A stretch of DNA of 64,000 nucleotides from the NCBI RefSeq assembly GCF_000685395.1, contig NZ_AVSQ01000015.1, forward strand, positions 62,001 to 126,000, given 5' to 3'. The notes below the pieces were generated by a model. The model was not told the origin of the DNA and ran no database searches. It saw nothing but the letters and a program-made list of their open reading frames with translations. Shown here one piece after another: positions 8,531-16,488 of this stretch (the first letter of the stretch is position 1; each line of letters begins with the position of its first letter). Both the position numbers and the translations under genes were made by a program. This DNA comes from Candidatus Nitrosotenuis chungbukensis. GTDB lineage: Archaea; Thermoproteota; Nitrososphaeria; Nitrososphaerales; Nitrosopumilaceae.

Positions 8531-9660
8531 TATGGCGCTTTTTTGTTATCGTGAAGTCTTTTTAGGTGTTGAAGTGTATTTCTCAAGACCTCGATTCCGC
8601 GCAAATACTCGTTCATTGATACTCTCTCGTCTATGGTATGGGACGCATGAGGATCGCCTGGGCCATACGTCACAACAGGAATGTTCCACAACGTTCCAAT
8701 TATGTTCATGTCCCCCGTTCCAGTCTTTCTGATCAGTGCCGGTCTTTTGCGCTCTACGTCCATTACTCCTAGCGTAAATGCCCTGACAAGTGGTGAGTCC
8801 ATAGGGGCCTCAAACGGTTCTGTCTCATCTAATACCGAATAAAACGCGTCGACTCCGAGTCTCTTTGAAATTTCGCTTACCTTTGCTGAGATTTTTTCCC
8901 CAACCATTTTACAGTTCATTGTAACTGGAATTCGAATGTCCATTATTGTGTCGCATTCCTTTGGGGTTACGTTGTGCGAGTCTCCTCCCTTGATTTCAGT
9001 CATCGTTGCGGTGAGAATCATTCCCTTTGACTTTCCCTCCTGGTTTTCCTCTAGCGACTGTTTTAACTCGTACGTGAATTTCATGGACTCTTCAATTGCG
9101 TTTTTTGCAAGCCATGGCGCGCTTGCATGTGCGCTGTCTCCCACGTTTACCTTGAGGTTTATCGCGATTCTTCCCTTGTATGCTATTGTGACCTGTGTTA
9201 TTCCGCTCGGCTCTCCAAATATGGCGTAATCGATATCTAGTTTTTGCTTTGCCAAGTTCTTGATTCCAGTTGCATTTCCTTCTTCGTCTACTGCTCCGAC
9301 AAAAATTATTGTCCCGTTGTTTCTATGAACTGTTGACGCTGCAAGTAGCATTGCCATGAGTGGCGCCTTTGCATCCGACGCCCCTCTGCCGTACAGGTAG
9401 TCTCCCTCCTTTCTTACCTTGACTTTGCCTGGCACCGTATCCATATGTCCGCACAAGAGTACTCTTGGGGAGCCGGAGCCGATTGTAGCAATCAAATTCC
9501 CTACCTCGTCTATGCGCACGTTCTCAAATCCGAGATCGTCGCACTTGTCTGCAAGAAATTCTGCCATCGGCCTCTCCGAAAGCGATGGCGTGTAAAGCCT
9601 GAGTGCCTTCTCTAACAGCTTAATTGAAAATCGCGGCGTTATGGTAAAAGAAGAATCCAT
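8530..9660 (-). CDS. lysK: [LysW]-lysine/ornithine hydrolase
   Basis: LysK is an M20-type zinc amidohydrolase that releases lysine (or ornithine) from the LysW carrier, the last carrier step of the pathway. The 376 residues show the M20 metal ligands: LLCGHMDTVPG (His), YGRGASDAKAPL (Asp), FVGAVDEEGNATG (catalytic and metal Glu) and FGEPSG. The C-terminal HASHTIDERVS matches the final histidine ligand. The lysX start is just upstream (stop 9664, 3-base gap) and dphB starts on its stop codon. Confidence 0.92.
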   Translation of the reverse strand: MDSSFTITPRFSIKLLEKALRLYTPSLSERPMAEFLADKCDDLGFENVRIDEVGNLIATIGSGSPRVLLCGHMDTVPGKVKVRKEGDYLYGRGASDAKAPLMAMLLAASTVHRNNGTIIFVGAVDEEGNATGIKNLAKQKLDIDYAIFGEPSGITQVTIAYKGRIAINLKVNVGDSAHASAPWLAKNAIEESMKFTYELKQSLEENQEGKSKGMILTATMTEIKGGDSHNVTPKECDTIMDIRIPVTMNCKMVGEKISAKVSEISKRLGVDAFYSVLDETEPFEAPMDSPLVRAFTLGVMDVERKRPALIRKTGTGDMNIIGTLWNIPVVTYGPGDPHASHTIDERVSMNEYLRGIEVLRNTLQHLKRLHDNKKAP

Positions 9661-9663
9661 TTT

Positions 9664-10509
9664 TTACTTTCCTGCATTTACTGCGTATTCTAGAATCAGC
9701 CCTGCAATGTCCTTGCCTGTAACCCGCGCGACATTTCTGTATTCAGTGGTGTTGTTAATTTCGTGAACTACTAGCCCCTTTTCTTTGCTTTCCATTAGGT
9801 CGACTCCTACTATTTCGCCCATTACTGCCCTTGTCGCATCGACGCAAATGTCTTCCAGTTCTTTTGTAACCTCGCAAACTTCTGCCGTTCCGCCAAGGTG
9901 CGTGTTCGTCTTCCAGTTTCCCTCAGATGAGTTTCTGTATATGGCACCCACTACCTTGTCGCCGATTACTATTGCCCGTATGTCGCGTGGAGGCCTTTCC
10001 ACAAATTCTTCTAAATAATGAATCTGGTATATTGGATACATTTTCTCCCGTTCTTCTATTATTCCCTCTGCTGATTCTTTGTTGTTTAGCTTTGAGACCA
10101 TCCTGCCCCAGCTCCCTACTGTCGGTTTGATTACCTTGGGATACCCAAGTTTGTCTAGTGCCCCAAGTGCCGCATCTTTTGAAAATGCAACTGTTGCAAA
10201 CGGCGTTGGAATTCCATGCTCTTGCAAAATCATGTGTGTGAACAGCTTGTTTCCGGCGTATATTCCGGTGTGCAACGAGTTTATCACGTTTGCACCCATC
10301 CCCTCAAGTGCTGCCGTCGCATGCAAGTTCCTGTAATAGCTAACGCATCGTTGCAGAACTGTTTTAAATTGTGTTTTTTTGTCTAGTTCTAAAACAAGGT
10401 TTTTACAATCTACCATGTCTACTGTGATGCCTTTTTTCTTTGCAGCTTCTGAGAGGGCTTTTTCTTCAAGACGGATAGTATCGTAAAGGACCGTTATTCC
10501 GGGGCTCAC
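9664..10509 (-). CDS. lysX: LysW-dependent ATP-grasp ligase (LysX type), first copy
   Basis: LysX ligates the amino group of alpha-aminoadipate (or glutamate for ArgX) to the C-terminal glutamate of LysW. The 281 residues show an ATP-grasp fold: KVIKPTVGSWGRMV (ATP-binding), ERPPRDIRAIVIGD and the metal-binding HEINNTTEYRN near the C-terminus. I chose the GTG at 10509, which overlaps the lysW stop as GTGA; a TTG at 10518 would add three residues. Neighbours homocitrate synthase and lysK favour aminoadipate as substrate, but the adjacent LysW ends in Gln, so the partner could be the other LysW. Confidence 0.9.
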   Translation of the reverse strand: MSPGITVLYDTIRLEEKALSEAAKKKGITVDMVDCKNLVLELDKKTQFKTVLQRCVSYYRNLHATAALEGMGANVINSLHTGIYAGNKLFTHMILQEHGIPTPFATVAFSKDAALGALDKLGYPKVIKPTVGSWGRMVSKLNNKESAEGIIEEREKMYPIYQIHYLEEFVERPPRDIRAIVIGDKVVGAIYRNSSEGNWKTNTHLGGTAEVCEVTKELEDICVDATRAVMGEIVGVDLMESKEKGLVVHEINNTTEYRNVARVTGKDIAGLILEYAVNAGK

Positions 10510-10673
10510 TGCCCCCAATCCTCTCCAACGCTTTGGGCCGGCTTTAGCCCAAATCCACTTGAAGATTTGGTTATCTCATAACTTGCACCGCAATCTGGGC
10601 AAGTAACGAGCTCGCCTTCTAGGGCATCATTTGGAACTGTGATATTGGAATCGCATTCAGCGCATTTTGCCAT
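10506..10673 (-). CDS. lysW: LysW carrier protein paralogue ending in Gln
   Basis: This 55-residue zinc-ribbon protein has the two Cys pairs (CAEC at 4-7, CPDC at 25-28), the acidic patch and the C-terminal GEDWG motif of the LysW amino-group carrier. In described LysW proteins the last residue is Glu and its gamma-carboxyl holds aminoadipate or glutamate. Here the last codon is CAG (10509-10511), so the protein ends E-D-W-G-Q. GGAG lies about 8 bases before the ATG, the homocitrate synthase stop is 3 bases upstream, and lysX overlaps the stop (GTGA). The second LysW at 16310 keeps the normal Glu. Confidence 0.9.
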   Translation of the reverse strand: MAKCAECDSNITVPNDALEGELVTCPDCGASYEITKSSSGFGLKPAQSVGEDWGQ

Positions 10674-10676
10674 GTT

Positions 10677-11858
10677 CTACTCCTTGATACTTTTAGAGTC
10701 ATTAATTATCTTTCTTTCAAGCTTGCTATCTAGGGGTATTTCCAAGAGGTCTCCCATTCTGAGGTTTTTAAGGCCTGCAGCAACGGCCTTTGCCTGCTCG
10801 TCATTCATCTCCAGCCCTAATAATGACATTAGATAAGCAGAGCCTGTCTTTCCTGCCAGCTCGCCAAATACTATTCTCCTTCTGTTTCCAACCACTCTTG
10901 GAGGGATCGGCTCGTATGCCGCCGGATTCCTAAGTATTGCCGCCAAATGGGTTCCTGCCTTGTGCTTGTATGCCGAAGCACCCACGAGCGGCTTTGAATC
11001 ATACGGATGGATTCCGGTGTAATCTGCAATCAGTTTTGAAAGATCACTTAGCATGTCTAGCCTAAAGTCGTTTGGAGATCTGTACAGGTATGTCATGGCG
11101 ACTCCGACTTCGGCAAGTGACGGAATCCCCGTTCTCTCGCCAATTCCATCAATTGTTGTGTGAATCTGGTCTGCTCCTGCATCTATTCCAGCAAACGCGT
11201 TTGCCACTGCAAAACCCATATCATTATGACAGTGAACGTCAAGTGGAACTTTGATCTTTTCTTTTACCATTTTTACAAAATTGAACATGCCTTTTGGCCT
11301 CATCACGCCAACCGTGTCTGGCAGGCTAATCCTGTCCACTCCTGCCTCTTCAATTGCCTTGCAAATCTTTAACAAGAATTCCGGATCAGCTCTACTGCCA
11401 TCTTCTACTGTGAATCTCATCTTGAGTCCGTGCGCCTTTGCATATTCTACAGTTTCTACTGCCCGCCTCATTGCCTCCTCTCGCGTGATTCGAAGCTTAT
11501 CCTTCATGTGAATATCTGAAATTCCAAGATACGTTGCAGTCCATTTTGGGTCGCATTTTAGCGCAACATCTACGTCTGACTTGAGGGCTCTTACGTGCGC
11601 AACAATGTCTGCCTTTAGACCCTGCTTGATGATCGTCTTTGTTGCCACAAAGTGGTCTTCTGATACAACTGGTGAAATTTCAATTTGGTCAACTCCAAAA
11701 TAATCAAGCATCCATGCAATCTGAATTCTCTGTTTGTTGGTAAACGTCACCCCTGGGTGCTGCTCTCCCTCCCTTAGGGTGCTGTCAAGTACGTGAATCT
11801 TCCTAGGCTTTTTGTCGTACTCGTTGTACAGGTGTGCGTAGTAATTCGGATCATTCAT
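10677..11858 (-). CDS. lysS: Homocitrate synthase
   Basis: This 393-residue DRE-TIM metallolyase is the first enzyme of the aminoadipate lysine route, condensing 2-oxoglutarate and acetyl-CoA. Visible motifs: DSTLREGEQHPGV (general base Arg and metal Asp), DVHCHNDMGFAVAN (metal HxH) and the GIGERTGI segment. The family also includes isopropylmalate and citramalate synthases; the HPG in the first motif and the position among lysX, lysW and lysK favour homocitrate. It follows a TATA element and starts a unit running through lysW-lysX-lysK-dphB. Confidence 0.88.
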   Translation of the reverse strand: MNDPNYYAHLYNEYDKKPRKIHVLDSTLREGEQHPGVTFTNKQRIQIAWMLDYFGVDQIEISPVVSEDHFVATKTIIKQGLKADIVAHVRALKSDVDVALKCDPKWTATYLGISDIHMKDKLRITREEAMRRAVETVEYAKAHGLKMRFTVEDGSRADPEFLLKICKAIEEAGVDRISLPDTVGVMRPKGMFNFVKMVKEKIKVPLDVHCHNDMGFAVANAFAGIDAGADQIHTTIDGIGERTGIPSLAEVGVAMTYLYRSPNDFRLDMLSDLSKLIADYTGIHPYDSKPLVGASAYKHKAGTHLAAILRNPAAYEPIPPRVVGNRRRIVFGELAGKTGSAYLMSLLGLEMNDEQAKAVAAGLKNLRMGDLLEIPLDSKLERKIINDSKSIKE

Positions 11859-11884
11859 TGCAGAATCGGGTTAACCGTATGCCA

Positions 11885-11892
11885 GTTATAAA
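11885..11892 (-). promoter_or_regulatory. TATA box of the lysS-lysW-lysX-lysK unit
   Basis: On the minus strand TTTATAAC lies 27-34 bases before the lysS ATG (11858), as expected for a nearly leaderless archaeal mRNA. The 117-base gap to the Lrp-type regulator also holds the only sizeable non-coding space inside the cluster, a likely operator region. Confidence 0.55.
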
Positions 11893-11975
11893 CATAATCG
11901 TACTAAAAGCGGCTTAAATCGGAGAAAACTGGTGTGATTTTAGGCAAAAAGCAAATGCTTTGTCACGAAATTCGT

Positions 11976-12395
11976 CTACGTGACTTCGCGTAAAATGATC
12001 ACAGTGTTGGTATCTGACACTCCTGGAATTTTTCTTAGCGCGTCAATTGAACCGTTGATCTCCATTATGTTTGGGGCCGAAATTATCACCGCGATGTCGT
12101 ACTGCCCCGTGATTTCATAGACTGTCTTTACTCCTTCCAAGCTTGTGAGCTTTGCGGAGACCTTCGACGTGTCCATTGATGACTCTACTGATATCAGTAC
12201 TATTGCCTTTGTCGAGTTTTGCTCGCCCATTTCAACTGTGAATTTTTTAATCACTTTGTTGTCGATTAGATTCTTTACTCTGCGCCTTACTGCAGATTCT
12301 GACAGCTTTAGCTTTTTTCCGATGTCTACAAAAGATTCCCTAGAGTCCTCCTTTAAGATCTTTAATATCTCATCATCAGTCTTGTCCTTGTACAT
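11976..12395 (-). CDS. lysM: Lrp/AsnC-family regulator in the lysine/arginine cluster
   Basis: A 139-residue Lrp/AsnC protein: N-terminal helix-turn-helix (SFVDIGKKLKLSESAVRRRVKNL, within residues 20-45) and a C-terminal RAM ligand-binding domain (VYEITGQYDIAVIISAPNI). In Sulfolobus the regulator LysM of this family controls the lysine cluster in response to lysine, and the location between lysJ/argD and lysS suggests the same role here. AGGAG lies 5 bases before the ATG; its first 20 bases overlap the end of lysJ/argD. Confidence 0.85.
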   Translation of the reverse strand: MYKDKTDDEILKILKEDSRESFVDIGKKLKLSESAVRRRVKNLIDNKVIKKFTVEMGEQNSTKAIVLISVESSMDTSKVSAKLTSLEGVKTVYEITGQYDIAVIISAPNIMEINGSIDALRKIPGVSDTNTVIILREVT

Positions 12396-13566
12396 TTTTT
12401 CTCCTCTCTGTCTCTCTTACCATTAGTCTGTCTAGTACTTCTAATACTTTTATGATATCCTGCTCTGATAATACCAGTGGCGGAAGCAATCTGATGATGT
12501 TTCTGCCAGAATACAGCAGTAGGACTCCTTCTGAGATTCCGTCCATCAGTATGTCCTTTACTTCGAATTTCATCTCTATTCCAATCATCAGTCCCATCCC
12601 TCTTATTTCGCGAATTATGCTGTGTTTGTTTTTGAGCTTTTCAAGTCCGTCTCGGAATATTTTGCCTACCTTGGCCGCATTGTCCACCAGTCCGTCTTCT
12701 GTCAGTGCCTTTAGCGTTGCAATTCCTGCGGCACAAGAGAGAGGATTACCGCCAAACGTGGAAGAATGCTCTCCCTTACTCATCGCAGCCAAAATGTCTG
12801 GCCTGACCAGCGTTGCACTCATTGGGACCCCGCCTGCGATTCCCTTTGCCAGACACATTATGTCTGGTGCCGTATTCCAGTGGTCGCACGCCCACATTTT
12901 ACCAGTTCTTCCAAGGCCTGCTTGAATTTCGTCAAAAATTAGCAGAATTCCGTTCTCATCGCAAAGCTTTCGGACCTCTTGCAAAAATCCTTCTGGCGCT
13001 GGATGGATCCCGCCCTCCCCTTGGATTGGCTCCATGATTATGAATGAGGTGTCCTTGTCTATCTTGGCCCGAAGCGCCTCGATATCTCCAAATGGGGAAA
13101 ACGTTGCCTTTTCTACAAGTGGCATGAATGCCTTTCTGTACTTTGGATTAAATGTAATTGATAATGCTCCCATTGATTTGCCGTGGTATGATCCGTTCAT
13201 TGCAATCATCCCTGACTTGCCGGTGTACTTTCTTGCAAACTTTATTGCCGCCTCTACTGCCTCAGTGCCGCTGTTTCCAAGATGCACTTGGGACAGTTTC
13301 TTTGGAGCTAGTCTGATCAAGTTTTCTAAAAATTCTTCGCGAGTCTTGTTGTATAATGAGCTGTGAACCGTAATGATTTTGTCTATCTGAGCCTTGATTG
13401 CGTCTACTACTCGGGGGTTTCTGTGTCCGACTAGTGCAACCCCGTATCCTCCCATGCAGTCGATGTATTCCTTGCCGTTGATGTCCCAGACTCGCGTTCC
13501 TAGTCCTCTCTCCACTGTAACTGGGAATCTCTGATAAAGACTACCCAAAAAGTCGTCTTCAGTCAT
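12376..13566 (-). CDS. lysJ: Acetylornithine/[LysW]-aminotransferase
   Basis: A class III PLP-dependent aminotransferase of 396 residues that converts the LysW-bound semialdehyde to the amino form; in archaea with one such gene it serves both lysine and arginine. Motifs: GNSGTEAVEAAIKFAR (cofactor phosphate), FDEIQAGLGRTGK (PLP Asp) and CLAKGIAGG (Schiff-base Lys). The ATG overlaps the lysZ/argB stop (ATGA). Only one copy is present in the window, supporting dual function. Confidence 0.9.
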   Translation of the reverse strand: MTEDDFLGSLYQRFPVTVERGLGTRVWDINGKEYIDCMGGYGVALVGHRNPRVVDAIKAQIDKIITVHSSLYNKTREEFLENLIRLAPKKLSQVHLGNSGTEAVEAAIKFARKYTGKSGMIAMNGSYHGKSMGALSITFNPKYRKAFMPLVEKATFSPFGDIEALRAKIDKDTSFIIMEPIQGEGGIHPAPEGFLQEVRKLCDENGILLIFDEIQAGLGRTGKMWACDHWNTAPDIMCLAKGIAGGVPMSATLVRPDILAAMSKGEHSSTFGGNPLSCAAGIATLKALTEDGLVDNAAKVGKIFRDGLEKLKNKHSIIREIRGMGLMIGIEMKFEVKDILMDGISEGVLLLYSGRNIIRLLPPLVLSEQDIIKVLEVLDRLMVRETERRKNVQGQD

Positions 13567-14363
13567 TTACTAATCACCGTGCACCTTTGGTGTGAAATTG
13601 CCGATGATATAGGATTTTCTCGCTGGCCGTTTGCAATTAGTGCCTCTCTTACGCCCATGTCAAGCGCCTCTGTCGCAGCAAGTATTTTCTTTTCCATTCC
13701 AAATCCGACTTTTGGCCTTATTTCCTTGGCTTCTGCATTTGAGAGTTTTTCCACCAGTTTCTCGTTCATGAGCAATCCGTCCACATTGGTCAAAAACAAA
13801 ACCTTGTCGCTCTGTATGCTTCCTGCCACGTTTGCCGCCGCCCTGTCTCCGTCTATGTTCAAAAAGTCAAACTCCTTGGACATGGCAATTGGCGATATCA
13901 CAGGCACGTAGCCCTGGTCTAGCAATAATTTGAGCAATCCTGCATTTACATGAGTCACCTTTCCGGTATATCCTCCATCAATTACCTGCTTTCTTCCCTT
14001 CTCGTTGACTATTACCAGCTTGTCTTTTCTTTCCGCTTCGAATATTTTTCCGTCAATTCCGCTTAGTCCTACTGCGTTTACTCCGTTTTTTTGCAGCATC
14101 TGGACTATCGCCTTGTTTATTTTGCCTGACATTACCATTGTAAAAATCTCCGCAGTCTCCTTGTCAGTATACCTGCTCTTTATTCCGCTTGGGGATACTA
14201 CAAATTTTGGCTCCTTTCCTAACATTTCGCACGTCTTTGTGACTTCTTTTCCGCCACCATGAACCAGTATTACCCCTTCCTGCTCTGCTACTTTTTTGAT
14301 GTCTGGAATTGTTGACGGGTGAAGGTTTTCTACTACGCTTCCGCCAATTTTGATTGTAATCAT
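13563..14363 (-). CDS. lysZ: [LysW]-aminoadipate/glutamate kinase
   Basis: A 266-residue amino acid kinase related to N-acetylglutamate kinase (ArgB). It phosphorylates the side-chain carboxylate of aminoadipate or glutamate while attached to LysW. Visible: ITIKIGGSVVEN at the N-terminus, VHGGGKEV (substrate loop) and LNIDGDRAAANVA. It overlaps lysJ by four bases and begins 4 bases after lysY, so it is translated as part of the operon. The lysine/arginine choice cannot be read from the sequence. Confidence 0.9.
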   Translation of the reverse strand: MITIKIGGSVVENLHPSTIPDIKKVAEQEGVILVHGGGKEVTKTCEMLGKEPKFVVSPSGIKSRYTDKETAEIFTMVMSGKINKAIVQMLQKNGVNAVGLSGIDGKIFEAERKDKLVIVNEKGRKQVIDGGYTGKVTHVNAGLLKLLLDQGYVPVISPIAMSKEFDFLNIDGDRAAANVAGSIQSDKVLFLTNVDGLLMNEKLVEKLSNAEAKEIRPKVGFGMEKKILAATEALDMGVREALIANGQRENPISSAISHQRCTVISK

Positions 14364-14367
14364 TTTT

Positions 14368-15423
14368 TTAAACTGGAGTTAGAGGTGAATATTTCAGACC
14401 TTCCATTTCGTCAAAGCCCGACATGACGTTCATGTTTTGGATGGCAGAGCCTGCTGCGCCCTTCATTAGGTTATCAGAAGCTGATAGTGCAACTAGTCTG
14501 TGGTTGTCTTCATCAATGTCAAAACCAATGTCGCAGAAGTTGGAACCAACTACGAACTTTGGATCTGGGAACTTGTACAGCCCTTTTTTGTCGCGAATTA
14601 ATCTGATGAACCTCTCGTCTTTGTATTGCTCGCGGTACAGCTTCCACAGTTCCAATTCGTTCATGTCTTTTATCATAAATGTGTGATTTGTGCAAAGAAT
14701 TCCTCTGACTATGTCTACTGCATGGGGACTCATTGATATGCTGATATGCTTTCCTGCAATCTCGCTTAGCTCTTGTTCTATTTCGCCGGTGTGCCTGTGC
14801 TTTGCAGGCTTGTATGGCCTGATGACTCCTGATCTCATTGCGTGGTGCGTTCCGGCAACACTTCCTGCGCCTGCACCTGATGAGCCGATTTTGGAATCAA
14901 CTACAATGTGCTCTGTATCGATTACGTTGTTTTTGATCAGTGGAACTAGGGCAAGCATTGAGGTTACTGCCATGCATCCTGGGCATGATACCAGCTGCGC
15001 GTTTCTGATTTTATCCCTGTGCAGTTCTGGAACGCCAAACACTGATTTTGCCAAATACTCTGGGTGCGGGTGTTCCCATCCATACCATTTTCCATATGCC
15101 TCCGGCTTGTGTAGTCTGTAATCTGCAGAAAGGTCTACTACTTTGAGGCCTCTGTCGTAGAGCGCTTTTACTATTTCAGTTGCAGTTCCGTGTGGGACTG
15201 CGGTAAATACGAGATCGCACTTGTCTGACATTTTATCATAATCTAGCTCAGAAAACGTCATTTCTGTAAATCCTTTAAGCGATGGCTGAATCCTGTGTAG
15301 GTATTCTCCTACGTGCTGCCTTGACGTGACCATCGTGATCTCGACTTTGGGGTGAGATACCAAAAGGCGTAGCATTTCTCCGCCTACAAACCCTGACGCT
15401 CCAACTACTCCTACTCTTAACAT
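14368..15423 (-). CDS. lysY: [LysW]-aminoadipyl/glutamyl phosphate reductase
   Basis: ArgC-family NADPH-dependent reductase of 351 residues that reduces the LysW-bound acyl phosphate to the semialdehyde. It shows the Rossmann start VGVVGASGFVGGEMLRLL, the catalytic cysteine in VSCPGCMAVTSM (about residue 148) and a conserved histidine segment (SPHAVDIVRG). It lies between the second lysX/argX (29-base gap) and lysZ (4-base gap). Likely bifunctional for lysine and arginine. Confidence 0.91.
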   Translation of the reverse strand: MLRVGVVGASGFVGGEMLRLLVSHPKVEITMVTSRQHVGEYLHRIQPSLKGFTEMTFSELDYDKMSDKCDLVFTAVPHGTATEIVKALYDRGLKVVDLSADYRLHKPEAYGKWYGWEHPHPEYLAKSVFGVPELHRDKIRNAQLVSCPGCMAVTSMLALVPLIKNNVIDTEHIVVDSKIGSSGAGAGSVAGTHHAMRSGVIRPYKPAKHRHTGEIEQELSEIAGKHISISMSPHAVDIVRGILCTNHTFMIKDMNELELWKLYREQYKDERFIRLIRDKKGLYKFPDPKFVVGSNFCDIGFDIDEDNHRLVALSASDNLMKGAAGSAIQNMNVMSGFDEMEGLKYSPLTPV

Positions 15424-15451
15424 ATTGTTCTCCGTGACATGGTAGTATAAT

Positions 15452-16309
15452 TTATTTCCTAACGTGGTTTAGGGCAAAATTAATCATTTCTTGAGGGATG
15501 TTTTTTTTGGCAACCCTTGCAAGTCCCTTGAACTCGACGGTATTATTCACTTCGTGTATTACGAGCCCGCGTTTTTCGTCTTCCATTAGATCGATTCCTA
15601 AAATTCCTCCGCCGACTGCCCCTGACGCCTTGATGCAGATGTCTTCCATCTCCTTTGTGATCTCACATATTTCTGGATCGCCTCCAAGTGCGATATTTGT
15701 CTTAAAGTCGCCTTGCGACTTTCTGTACATTGCCGCAATTACTTGGTTCCCTACCGTTATTGCCCGGATGTCGCGGGGTGGGCGGTTTATCACTTCCTGT
15801 AAATAATAAATTCTGTCGTGCGAGCCGTCTGCAATGTCGCGCATTTCTATTATTGCCTCCGTCGTGTCTTTGTCTCGTAACGGCAAGATTCCCCTTCCCC
15901 AGCTTCCTATGACTGGCTTTATCACGATCGGGAAGCCGACTTTGTTGATTAGGTTGGCCGCCTCTTCTGACGAGAATGCAAAATAGGTCTTTGGTGTTGG
16001 GACTCCGTGTTTTTTTAATAATAGCGAGGTCACCAGCTTATTTCCGCACTTGTCTGCCACGTCGTATTTGTTGATTACTGGAACGTCTAGGAACTCTAGA
16101 CATGCAGTAAAGTGCAAGCCTCTAAAATAGCTCACACACCTTTCTAGGACGACGTCGCCAAAATCAATATCTCCTTTTTTGCTCTCTGTACTGATTTGGC
16201 TAGTCTTTGCATCCACTACTATTGTATCGTGACCCATCTTTGATGCCTGCTCTTGAAGCATCTTCTCCTCCAGTCTGAGTCTATCAAATACGATACAAAT
16301 CTTGGACAA
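15452..16309 (-). CDS. argX: LysW-dependent ATP-grasp ligase (LysX/ArgX type), second copy
   Basis: A 285-residue paralogue of the lysX at 9664. It has the ATP-grasp elements (VIKPVIGSWGRGIL, NRPPRDIRAITVGN, HEVNNTVEFKG). Its TTG start directly follows the lysW stop (TAG-TTG). Placement behind argG and next to a LysW with the normal C-terminal Glu suggests this is ArgX, adding glutamate to LysW for arginine synthesis, whereas the other copy would be LysX. The assignment is inference from context; substrate-deciding residues were not compared. Confidence 0.85.
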   Translation of the reverse strand: MSKICIVFDRLRLEEKMLQEQASKMGHDTIVVDAKTSQISTESKKGDIDFGDVVLERCVSYFRGLHFTACLEFLDVPVINKYDVADKCGNKLVTSLLLKKHGVPTPKTYFAFSSEEAANLINKVGFPIVIKPVIGSWGRGILPLRDKDTTEAIIEMRDIADGSHDRIYYLQEVINRPPRDIRAITVGNQVIAAMYRKSQGDFKTNIALGGDPEICEITKEMEDICIKASGAVGGGILGIDLMEDEKRGLVIHEVNNTVEFKGLARVAKKNIPQEMINFALNHVRK

Positions 16310-16477
16310 CTACTCTCCCCAGTCTTCTCCGACGCTTTCTGCTGGTTTTAGTTCCACGTTTGAGCCGTCTTTCTTTGCAATTTCAAAGTCGGCTCCGCAT
16401 TCTGGACATGAGACTAACTCCCCTACAGCTGCATCGTCTGGGATGTTTATTTTTGCGTCACATTCTGAACAATTCAT
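16310..16477 (-). CDS. lysW: LysW amino-group carrier protein with C-terminal Glu
   Basis: A 55-residue zinc-ribbon carrier: CSEC and CPEC pairs, acidic surface and the canonical C-terminal GEDWGE, whose last Glu carries aminoadipate or glutamate through its gamma-carboxyl. I chose the ATG at 16477, which has GGTGA about 11 bases upstream; a GTG at 16492 overlapping the argG stop (GTGA) would add MKKII. It sits between argG and argX. Confidence 0.9.
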   Translation of the reverse strand: MNCSECDAKINIPDDAAVGELVSCPECGADFEIAKKDGSNVELKPAESVGEDWGE

Positions 16478-16488
16478 TATGATTTTTT

